From positions 51,780-115,779 of the forward strand of contig JACGCK010000144.1 of assembly GCA_014925825.1 (NCBI GenBank): a stretch of DNA of 64,000 bases, read 5' to 3'. The notes under the pieces were generated by a model, which made no database searches, was not told where the DNA came from, and saw only the letters and a list, made by a program, of their open reading frames with translations. This DNA comes from Pholiota molesta. Lineage: Eukaryota; Basidiomycota; Agaricomycetes; Agaricales; Strophariaceae. Positions 54,122 to 63,129 of the stretch are shown here, in pieces; position 1 is the stretch's first letter, and every line of letters begins with the position of its first letter. The position numbers and the translations under genes are program-made.

Positions 54122-54895
54122 TTTTGTACCAGGTACGTCGATTGCTTGAATGTTCCCATTCGATCCGTCGTTGAACTTCTTTCTCCATGGACAGGGTATG
54201 GATTGGATCATGGAGCAGGAGGGAATCGTGCGCGAGTGGGGGATGTCGAGGATTCTCCGGAGTAGACGTCGGATGGAAATGGTATGGATGGGAAGAAGAT
54301 ACCCGGATGACACGATTCTTCCGCCATTCTATCGACCGACCGGCCCGTGACTGGAGATTAGAGAAGGGAAAGGTACAGAAGATCGGGCCCGCCGGGTAAG
54401 ACTGTAGACTGTGGACTCGGAGACTCGGCACGCCTGATACCCGGTTACCTCCAGACGAAACAAACAAAGGCATGGCGTCGGCCTGCGCCTCAGCGCGCCT
54501 AGACGGGCCTAACTCCTGAGGCCACCGTCTGCCCCTAGTCTACCCGTTTCCGTCTTGTGTGTTCTTGTCAACTACGCAAAAAAATCTCAGCGGTGTACTC
54601 CATCTTGTTCCTTGCTCTCCGCATTCATTCGTGTCACACTTATACTTCTAGCCCATTTTCATGAGTAAAGTTGAGTGTAAAGGCGACAGTACTACGACGC
54701 CGCCACCGCTTTGATTGCACGCCGCGGTGTGACCAAAGTCGATGTGACGAACACCTCCTTTATCCACCAACAACCACCACCGCTACGACGCCGCCATTGG
54801 AAATGCGGCGCACTGCAAAGGGATTCGAGGAATTCGGGGGCCGGATACGCATGGGAAGATTCGAGGAACGGGAGGTCCACTAGGAGTGTCATGCC
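54122..54895. other. 3' flank of gene X and intergenic
   Basis: 54150-54390 matches 44280-44480 and, inverted, 63130-63370 ('cgattcttccgccattct', 'ggcccgtgac'). The remainder has only short frames. Confidence 0.4.
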
Positions 54896-55694
54896 CTAAG
54901 CTTCAGGTCCCGAAGTCAATGGTAACGAGCGCGGATGGCTAGCACCGAGTGTAACGACCACGGCGGGAACCGATGCACAACGCGACGACTGCACATGAGA
55001 CTGCGCCGGTGCGCCGTCGCGAAGCACGCATGCGCGACGGCGCACCGGCGCACGAACGAGATGGCGAAGAGCACACGCTCGGTTGGACTCGTAATCAACG
55101 AGAGCGCCGAACCCAGGCGAATTTTTTATATAGTAAGCCTTATCTTCGGCAGATCGATTGAGCTCGGGCGCGAGCTCGCGATCTGCCTGACGCGACTTGA
55201 ACGATTGCTCACCCGGTCCATCTTCCGGCAGCTGGGGAACCCCTGGAAACCATCTCGCCCTGTCAGGCTGGCTAGCCAACCCGACATGCCTGCGCTCTGC
55301 GCGCTGACGAGGCGGATGATGGGACGAGGACGGCGCGGTTCGGCCACGGCGATGATTCGACGAACACAGCAACGGAGGTGGATGTCTCGAGCCCACCAAC
55401 GCCGACCGTTCTTCCGAGCTCCGCCCTTTTGGTCTCCGTAGGCGTAGGTCCGGCCCCTCTGCCCTCGAGAACGAGCGTCGACGACAGCCGTTCTGGCGCT
55501 GTAGCTCGTCGCCACCCACCGCCCTCCACTTTGAACGGCGTTCGCGTCTGACGGCGGTATTGGCGATAACGACGTCTGGCTGCAAATCCAGCCGCTGAAA
55601 TCTGATTATTACCAGCCTGTTCCGATGATGACGAGGACGGAAGCTTGTGGGTTAAGATTTCTTACACGGTCTTTGCTTCCATCAAGCACCGCAC
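54896..55694. other. GC-rich stretch, no supported gene
   Basis: Long frames are open on both strands (for example 54896-55585 minus), but they are arginine-rich, low-information and without domains. The region contains the perfect hairpin at 55002-55052. Confidence 0.35.
55002..55052. repeat. Perfect 20-bp inverted repeat, 11-nt loop
   Basis: The left arm 55002-55021 is the exact reverse complement of the right arm 55033-55052. The arms are GC-rich (built on GCGCCGGTGCGCC). Loop 55022-55032. The surrounding 30 bp also share 'gcgacg' and 'catgcgcgacgg'-like words. It could form a stable cruciform or RNA hairpin; the function is unknown. Confidence 0.85.
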
Positions 55695-55962
55695 CTACAG
55701 GGTCAAGCGTCTCCATGCCGCAGAGGCTGCATGCATTGCAGCCTCTTTGAACATGTAGACGGTTTCAAAATGTGCTTGTGGTTGGGGACTGTGGTCATCC
55801 GAGATCTGTAGAGTAGCCCGGACATGATGTCGAGCACAGACGTGCGCCTCAACATGGAAGAAAGGGTGGGTAGCAGCCATTGTGGAAGGGGTGTATGGTG
55901 TAGCCAAACAAGCGATAGCTGAGCTGGCTAGAAATAAACGGTCAACTTACATTCGAGGCCAT
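55695..55962 (-). CDS. Family A member, best preserved copy (hypothetical)
   Basis: On the minus strand a donor GTAAGTTGAC at 55950 and an acceptor ATTTCTAG near 55932 give a very short intron-like gap in the same place as in copies 1 and 3. The second exon then reads open to 55695 (about 70 codons), with MAATHPFFHVEAHVC, a middle VRATLQISDD and an alanine-rich end (TVYMFKEAAMHAASAAWRRL). The end overlaps the nested inverted repeat of the family. No domain is recognised. The gap of about 19 nt is too short for a normal intron, so the model is doubtful. Confidence 0.3.
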
Positions 55963-56729
55963 GTTCTTGTATCCAATCCAACACAATCTTCGTCTACATC
56001 TCGAATACTCATCGATAGATCATTGTGGGCAACGTCTGGAAGATGTTGGGGCTGAGCATGGAAAGGCCGAGAGAAATTCGTTAAAGCAGTCATCGTGGCG
56101 GACCATTGATTGACGTTTACTCAATGATCGCTTGAGTAATATATGAGACACGCCTTAAAATATGAAGAATAATGGTCATTGTACACATACGTGAATAAAA
56201 CTTCTGTGACTCAACGCTCTCCGCACTGTGGATGTGCTTGTCGACGTTTGAGACAAGGCCTTGATAATCATGACTTCGCTTGTTGGCCGCGAGAGCCAAG
56301 CGAGAGCTTGGATAGCGCTCCAGCAGTAATAACCCAAATGGAAAAGCGCGAGAAGGCGACTGCATGGCAGGACAGCACATCGACCGATGAGAGAGCTGAA
56401 TTTGCTCATTGTGCTGTCTTCGTCGCAGTGACTAGAAAACTGGAGCAGATATGATCGTGTCGTGATCGTGCTCGCGGTCACAGGCGATGCTGATATTGTG
56501 GTTGAGGACCTGAGGTCGTATTTGGCCGGTGGGATGAACAGGCGTCGTGTCGACCGACGACAGTGGCGGCGACGAAGTGCCTAGGAAAAGAGAAAATAGT
56601 ATACAGAGGAGGTCGAACATCCCGAGGGTGCCGAGAGCAGTAAGCAGCGGCATCAGCACGGCACCGGAACTTGCCAGTCTTCAGTCCACAGTCTTCAGTC
56701 TTGCCCAGCGGACCAGGTGCTCTCGAAAG
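55963..56729. other. Intergenic, no gene seen
   Basis: Short frames on both strands (for example 56176-56481 and 56478-56828, minus) without domains. Nothing further is supported. Confidence 0.35.
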
Positions 56730-57380
56730 GTACCAACGTTCTGAAGCTGAAGCATGTGCATGAAGGACTTTAAGTATACACTTTGAGATCGAGATACACC
56801 GAGTATTCATGTTCTTTCCAAGGCCCATTTTATTGTTCTTGCTGATTAATGTCTATGCCATTGGCGTTAAACGGTTTATTGACGATTTATCATATGCAAG
56901 TTACACATATGGGAATGACGCAAGTGGAAGGATGAGCGCGATATATGTAGTACTAGATATTTGCGAGATATTTGGCTTGATAGAATATTATGAGTTTCGT
57001 AGAAATGTTGGTCGATCTTTCTTTCATTGGCGGAGCGGCCTCGCTTTGTTTTGTTTTGACAAAAATCCAAAAACATATACCGATAGAGGAACGAAGGCAA
57101 TCACGTATCGAAGAAACACGTACATAACGTATGTATATTGTTTTCATACCATATTGACGACGTTGCATAGTGTACACTACATGGCACTTCCCTTCCTCCC
57201 CTCGCATTCGCGTCGCCATCGAGCTCGATCTCTACCTTCCGCGAATACTGATTTCAGCTTGACCACAGGCATCGAAGCAGCTTTCACCGAAGCAGCTAAG
57301 CTTCTCTCGTTATCACCGACAAAATTACTTGCAGGTTTGAAATTTGCACGGAGAGCATCACCCAAAATTATTCAATGCTC
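56730..57380 (+). repeat. Left arm of inverted repeat around the micro-exon gene
   Basis: Reverse-complementary to 62440-63100 with scattered substitutions and small gaps. Shared words include 'gagatacaccgagtattcat' type (56790), 'cattcccatat' (rc, 56910), 'tcgaagaaacacgta' (57107) and 'cttgcaggtttgaaatttgc' (57331). The inner 57170-57380 part is also related to 59990-60190. Confidence 0.75.
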
Positions 57381-57426
57381 CCTATCGTACCTAAACCTTC
57401 AGTACATATTAGAATTCATCCCGTAA
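56809..57426 (+). CDS. Hypothetical 205-codon frame
   Basis: Open from ATG 56809 in an AT-rich stretch where chance frames should be short. It begins with a hydrophobic MFFPRPILLFLLINVYAIGV that could be a signal anchor. Only the AITYRRNTY part is kept in frame in the inverted copy at 62.5-63.0 kb. No domain is recognised. It may be a relic or a chance frame. Confidence 0.2.
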   Translation: MFFPRPILLFLLINVYAIGVKRFIDDLSYASYTYGNDASGRMSAIYVVLDICEIFGLIEYYEFRRNVGRSFFHWRSGLALFCFDKNPKTYTDRGTKAITYRRNTYITYVYCFHTILTTLHSVHYMALPFLPSHSRRHRARSLPSANTDFSLTTGIEAAFTEAAKLLSLSPTKLLAGLKFARRASPKIIQCSLSYLNLQYILEFIP

Positions 57427-57429
57427 GTC

Positions 57430-57764
57430 CTACCTTCTCTACTGCCAAATAAATCCTTGATCAAGATATCTGCAGGGCGATGTCGATGTGCGTTCATGTA
57501 CAAATTGCCTTTGAGAGTAGGTCAGACTTGGATATGCAACGCAAGAACGCTGCAAGAACGAGCGAGACTCGCGATAAGGTGATACCGTACAAGGAACTTG
57601 AAGGATGCGAGCAATTGACTCAGAGATGTGGCGGACGCCGGTCTGAGCTTGGTAGGACCATTCGTTTTTCGTAGATCCGACGCAGTAAATCATACTAAAT
57701 GGACTTCTTTATTGCTTCTAGTGAACGAAGACGATACAAACAAGCATAACTATTGCTTGCTACA
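57430..57764. other. Intergenic, no gene seen
   Basis: Short frames only. Confidence 0.35.
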
Positions 57765-58370
57765 TGAAAACGAACTGCGGCGCTTCTTCGTCCGCATCGC
57801 GAAATGCGACGCAGACTGTCGAGAGTCGGCGGAGGGAGAAGGGCTCGATGGAGGCGGTGTAATCTCCAAGTCGGTCAATCTGGCGGTCAATCTGGCGATA
57901 TCAATGTAAGGAGGCCCACTCTAGATTCGGGACTGCGCCGATGAGGGCGAACCAGAAGTCCAGAGTGAATTCAAGGTCGTGCAATGAGAGACGGGTCAAC
58001 GCAGACCACAGCGCTAGAAGCTGAATGCTGGCCCCCTCCGATGCATGAAGTACATCACCCTGATGAATAAACGTCGCAGCGCAGGCGCGGTGTAAGTCTG
58101 TATGAGGTCTTGGAATTGATTTGATGGGGACAGACAAGCTCATCCTCGTCCCGCTGGGACTTCGTCGGAGTGTGTAGATGTGGAATCCCAAGATAAACGA
58201 GACCATAGAGCGGTCGACGCTAGCGCGACCATTCGCTAGGAAGAGCAAATACGGCATAGGAGCAACGGAGCGATCGTGCTTGAGAGGATATCGTTGAATA
58301 TCTCTCTGAGGAGGGCGTTCGAAATCGTGCTGACGGAGTTCCTGGGCAAAGTTTCGGAGGCTGAGGGCAT
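57765..58370 (-). pseudogene. Decayed F-box gene F9, sister of F8
   Basis: Pieces of F8 are recognisable in order but with large deletions. The N-terminus has the RFRTPSSERYST frame-shifted F-box lead and FALPSEWSR. Downstream is a well-kept core, ASIQLLALWSALTRLSLHD, then FWFALIGAVPNLEWAS. The end at about 57775-57830 corresponds to the F8 region with CVAFRDADED. The middle and the entire C-terminal third, including WLDL..PACPI, are gone. The promoter-side flank (58370-58770) still matches F8. Confidence 0.75.
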
Positions 58371-58770
58371 CGTCGTACATAGTAGAGGATTTCTGGACTT
58401 TTGAAGACGAGAAGGGACGAGTAAGTACGATGGTGGTTGGGTCTAGAGTGCTGACCTGGTTGACACGTAGAACGTAAACGCGGTTTGCTGACGGTGTGAC
58501 TGTCGAACCTGAACAAACTGTATCTTATATGTACGTAAAATCGAAAATGGTGAATCGTGTCGAGTGTTCAAACTTTCAACGCCGAGCTCGCGTATGTTTT
58601 TGACTTCGAAACCGGTTCATCAATGCTTGCATTTTTTTTACAACGAATTCAACACAGATTGTATAACGTACTGCAGCGAAAGTCCAAACCTGGTGCCAAT
58701 ATCATGAAACGCTCTTCTCTTCCAAGCCCGTTTCCTCAGACCCCACTCCAGCGCGACCACGCAACTCCCA

Positions 58771-59649
58771 AACCTATCTCCTTCACTCCTCCGAAAGGCG
58801 TGCATGGATGCATTGCATCTCTGGAGAGGAATAATTAGGACCGCCGGTTATAACGATCATTTGGGGTTTAAGGTCGAACATACCGCCACGAAGCCGCCAA
58901 TATCGCGTAATTTAGTCACTACACCACTCCGTGACTCCAAATCCGTATGTTCAGCATACACGAGCCAATTTTGCATACCTATGCAGTGGGGGCGGCAATC
59001 ACGCGGTACAAAGAATCCAGACGAGAATCCAGACGACGGGTCGTCGACGTTTAGATATAGATATAGAGCAGAGGAGCTTGATGAGTCGTTGGAGATCAGG
59101 ATCGATGCGGAGGGAATCAGTAGTAATCCAGCTTTGAGGGTCGGAAGCCTACGTAAGTCGTGCGCCCGTCAATGAAGAATTCAATACAATCAACGCGAAA
59201 CCCAACTACATACTAGAAGAAAGACGGACATGAATTCCACAGCGCGAGGGCGCTAAGACGGTTTGACATGTCTGGTGGGCAAATTCCATTCCCTAGCGCA
59301 GTTCGATGGCTGGGAGCAGGGGCCAGGATCGAGATTCAAATTTCAGCAATGAACGGTGAACGGCCAGAACGTCCTGTCCTGAGGAAAGAAAAGGGCAAAA
59401 TTCGTGAGCAAAGCCCAGTGCCAGCACTGCGGAGCACGTACTCACCGATCACCTCATGGGCCCGTGCCCCGCTTCCACCTACCCCGACTCTCCGCTCCCT
59501 CGGCCGCCGCGTACCAGATATCGTCGTGGCTGGCTGCAACAACGACTCAGGTAGTCATAGCACTTCGAATGGGATCGGATTCCAATAGCATACGGAAGTG
59601 TTCGGTGTATACCTGCGGTTGGGGCTTGGAACGACGAAAAGACTTGAGG
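58771..59649. other. Insert within duplicated flank, no supported gene
   Basis: About 0.88 kb with no counterpart next to F8. A frame at 58804-59175 (123 codons) lacks domains. Possibly an insertion; no terminal repeats were found. Confidence 0.35.
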
Positions 59650-60250
59650 AGGGCTTGACATCGCAGGGAGGAAGTAGTGGTGACAACTTGGGGCGTTGTG
59701 AGCACATTGCATGTAGGTACAGATAGAGATTTTCACGTACCTGGCATCAATCCATTCATAATACCTGCAGCGCGCCTTAACGAGAGTCTCTCGGCGAGGA
59801 CTAGGTTACATAGTACCAATGAGGAACGTTTGAATCGATGAATGTCGTCTCTTCAGGACGGAGAGTGCCATGCGCATGGATGACGCGTACGGAGCGATTT
59901 CACGGGAGACAACTATCAGACGGTCGACCGAGATTGATGGTGAAACAGACGCGAGGGAGGGGGACCAAGTTTGACGCTAGCAAATTCGATTTGTCGTTCA
60001 AGAAACACGTTGGAATAATAATGGTAGCGAGAGGAGGTTCGGACCGGCTATTTGAAGTTTGAGCCTTGGAACATGCTTCGACGCGCTTATATCGATCAGA
60101 GATCGCATTCGCAGGAGGTAGAGAGCTTGGTCGACGGTGACGCGGATGCGAGTGGAGAGGGCGGGAAGGCAATGGTACGAAGCATCAACGCATCAGGAGT
60201 TTCGGCCCGGTTGTTTGCGCCTTGTTTGGTATCCGTTGAAATCGCGCCCA
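59650..60250. repeat. Flank duplicate plus family E relic
   Basis: 59650-59770 and 60180-60245 match the F8 flank. 59990-60190 matches 62500-62660 in the same orientation and 57170-57300 inverted, via 'gaggaggttcgga' and a region reading LPSHSRR or similar on the minus strand. Two copies of the dispersed GGTTCGG..CCGG motif lie here (60035 and 60204). No open gene. Confidence 0.5.
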
Positions 60251-60753
60251 ACGAACACATCCTTGTCCAGCGATAACGACAGTGAGAAGATACATACAAT
60301 AGATGCGTCCAGTCTCCAGACTCCTGAACATAGCCATCCGACAACTCTCAGCATCTCACACCTCCCCATGGTTCAGTCTCGGTTTCAAATAATATGTCAT
60401 TCCCCATCATCCGCATCTTTCGCCCATCCAAAGCATCGCCCCATCTCTGATGCGATAGCGGCTACACCCTTACCACCCACGGCACCAATACGCCTGCACA
60501 GCGTCGACGACTACGACATCAGTCCGTTTCTGGTGGCTGAAACCCAAACGATGACGCCTGTCTACTACTCCTAAGAGGCAAACAACATTTCGGATACGCG
60601 CATCCGCCACCACGGCGTCCCTGCCCATTCCCCCGATTCGTGCGGTGCACCAGGGGCTACCAGGCGGTGGGCGTCTGCATAACGTATTACTATATAATTC
60701 GACCAGGGCGCGTGCCCTGCGGCCTGGCAAGTAAGTAAAACGGCTGGCCCGTC
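60251..60753. other. Upstream region of the micro-exon gene
   Basis: About 500 bp. A 'TATATAATTC' box-like run is at 60691-60701, about 55 bp upstream of the ATG at 60754, and is a reasonable core-promoter candidate. A frame at 60137-60574 has no domain. Confidence 0.4.
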
Positions 60754-62290
60754 ATGGTATACTCCCGAGCTGGACTCGTGGGGCTCGTCCTCGCCTTCTT
60801 GTTCCTTGCATTCACAGCGGCAGCGCCCATCCCCATCCCCACGCACCACCGCACCGCGCGTCCCTCGCCCGCGCACACGCCCTCACTATTACGCCGCAAG
60901 CGTCGTTCGCTATTAGTATCAAGCACGCGGATGTGGTGGACGGGATTCTGACGCCCGCGCCGGGTGTGGGGGATGGAGTGGATGCGCGGGACGTTATCTA
61001 CCGCAGAAGTATCTGGACCAAGATCAGAGACGCGTTCAGGGTACGTTCCCTTACGCGCTCCATCCACCCGTGTTCTCTTATTCATTCGGCTTTCACAGAG
61101 TTTCGGCCAGAAGGTTAAGAGCGGTACGTAGAGGTCAGCCCACACGCCGATAATCCTGAACGGCGATTTAGGCTTTCAGAAAGCTGGCCAGGCGATTAAG
61201 AGCGGTACGTAGAGGTCCAGCCTCGCAATAAGGGTCACTCAAACGGTATTACAGGATTTCAGAAGTTCGGCCAGAAGGTCAAACAAGGTACGTAGTACAG
61301 CCTATGCGCAGACGAATCTCTGAGATCTCTCAAACCGTATCATAGGCTTTCAGAAGGTTAAACAAGGCACGTTGAAGTACAGTCCACCGCAGACGATTCT
61401 CTTTAACGTTATCATAGGTTTCCAGAAAGCAGGCCAGGCGATTAAGAGCGGTACGTAGATAACACCGAAAATGCATGTCCTAAACGGTACTATAGGCTTC
61501 CAAAGTTCGGCCAGAAAGTCAAAATGGTACGTGGAGGTATAATCCACACACAGACGAATCTCTGAACCGTATTCCAGGCTTTCAGAAAGCAGGCCACGCG
61601 ATTAAGAGCGGTACGTAGAGGCGCAACTCACGCGAAGATGGATCTCTAAACGTTTCTATAGGCTTCCAAAAGTTCGGCCAGAAAGTCAAACACGGTACGT
61701 GGAACCACAGCCCACACGCAGCTGGAAGAATCTCTGACCCGTATCACAGGCTTCAGAAAGCAGGCCAGGCGATCAAGAGCGGTACGTCGAGGGATAACTC
61801 ACACGAAAATGCATCTCCTAATTGGCTCCACAGGCTTTCAGAAGTTCGGCCAGAAGGTCAAACAAGGTACGTGGATTTACACCCCACACGCCGAATCTCT
61901 GACGGGTATCCCAGGCTTCCAAAAAGCCGGCCAGGTGCTCAAGAAAGGTACGTATACGTAGGGGTACACCCCACCAACCCGCCCTCCACACTAACCCACC
62001 CCCAGGCTTCCAGAAGGTCGGCGCCTGGATCAAGACCACCGGCGCCAAAATCGCCAAAGTGGGGCTCAAGATCCTCTCCACGGTGCAGAAGGTCGCGTCG
62101 AAGATCGTCTCCTTCATCCCGGCGTGGGAAGGTCCTGAGCAAGGTCATGGACGGCGAGAGCGCGGGGCTCAACGCGCTCTCGGACCGCATCCACGTGGAC
62201 GTCGGCGGGAAGCTCGGGAAGGCGATGGAGGGGATGGATAAGGCGCGGAAGATCGTGGGGTATATTCCGGGCGCTGCCGGAGGGGTATGA
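60754..62290 (+). CDS. Secreted repeat protein encoded by tandem symmetric micro-exons
   Basis: ATG 60754 opens a signal peptide (hydrophobic LVGLVLAFLFLAFTAAA, cleavage likely before API). A longer exon ends at 61040 (frame with HADVVDGILTPAPG). Eleven micro-exons follow: 61099-61123, 61172-61204, 61255-61287, 61346-61366, 61418-61450, 61496-61526, 61578-61610, 61662-61694, 61750-61781, 61834-61866 and 61915-61947. Most are exactly 33 nt, phase 1 at both ends, and encode an 11-residue unit starting GFQK. Two types (with GQAIK or GQKVK) alternate. Introns are 44-58 nt with GTACGT donors. The last exon from 62006 is lysine- and hydrophobic-rich. Lesions: the join of the signal-peptide frame to the next exon is unresolved, two micro-exons are 31 and 32 nt, and a two-base loss lies near 62120. 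The function is unknown. Confidence 0.65.
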
Positions 62291-62439
62291 GGAGTGCGGG
62301 CTGGGGGGTGGGAGGTTGATGCGCGGGAGGAGAGCGTGGTGGATAAGAGGGCGGGTTGTGAAGAGTGGCTTTATGAACGTGGTTGGGGTGATTGGGATGA
62401 TCTAGACATGTACTGAAGGTTTAACGGCTTAGGTCTATG
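62291..62439. other. 3' flank of micro-exon gene
   Basis: Short spacer up to the right inverted-repeat arm. Nothing recognised. Confidence 0.4.
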
Positions 62440-63100
62440 GGGAGAATTCAACAATTTTGGGTGAGGCTCTCCGTGCAAATTTCAAACCTGCAAGTAATTT
62501 CCTCAGTCATAATGAGAGGAGGTTCGGACTGATTATTTATCTGTACCTTGAAACCTGCTTTGGCGTCTAAGGTCAAGCGTAAATCGATCATGGATGTATT
62601 CGCGAAAGGTAGAGATTGACTCGATGGCGACGCGCATGCGAAGGAGGGACGAAAAAGTGCAAAGCAGTGTACACCAATTAGTATGACAGGTAGAAAATAA
62701 TATACATACGTTCTGTACGTGTTTCTTCGATATGTGATTGCTTTCCATTCCTCCATCGGAATATGTTTTTTGGAGTTTTGTCAAAACAAAGTGAGGCCGT
62801 CCGCCAACGAAAGACATAACAAACGAACATTTTCTACGGAATTCATATTATACCAAGCCACATATCTAGTACTATGTACATCACTGAGCCAATCCTTCCA
62901 CTTGCGTCATTCCCATATCCATATGCGTAACACTGTACATGTGCATGTGCATATGATAAACCGTTTACCGCCGATGGCATAGACATCAATCAGCAAAAAC
63001 AATAACGGGCTGGGAAAACATATGCATAAGTACTCGGTGTATCTTGATCTCTAACTGCGTACATAAAGGCTCTCAAGCTTCAGGACATCGGTACCACTGC
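62440..63100 (-). repeat. Right arm of inverted repeat around the micro-exon gene
   Basis: Reverse complement of 56730-57380. It also carries a family E piece (62500-62660) with a degenerate copy of the dispersed motif at 62521. The 205-codon frame of the left arm is broken here. Confidence 0.75.
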
Positions 63101-63129
63101 CTCCCTTCAACGCCTTTCCTTTCTCCAAT

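Noticed and set aside
54896..55585. 229-codon minus-strand frame
   Set aside because: Crosses a perfect hairpin in a GC-rich region; Arg/Ser-rich with no recognisable domain.
61496..61781. Reading the 31-nt and 32-nt micro-exons together as a compensated frame
   Set aside because: The combined loss is three bases, but the shifted frame between them meets a stop in the exon at 61578-61610.
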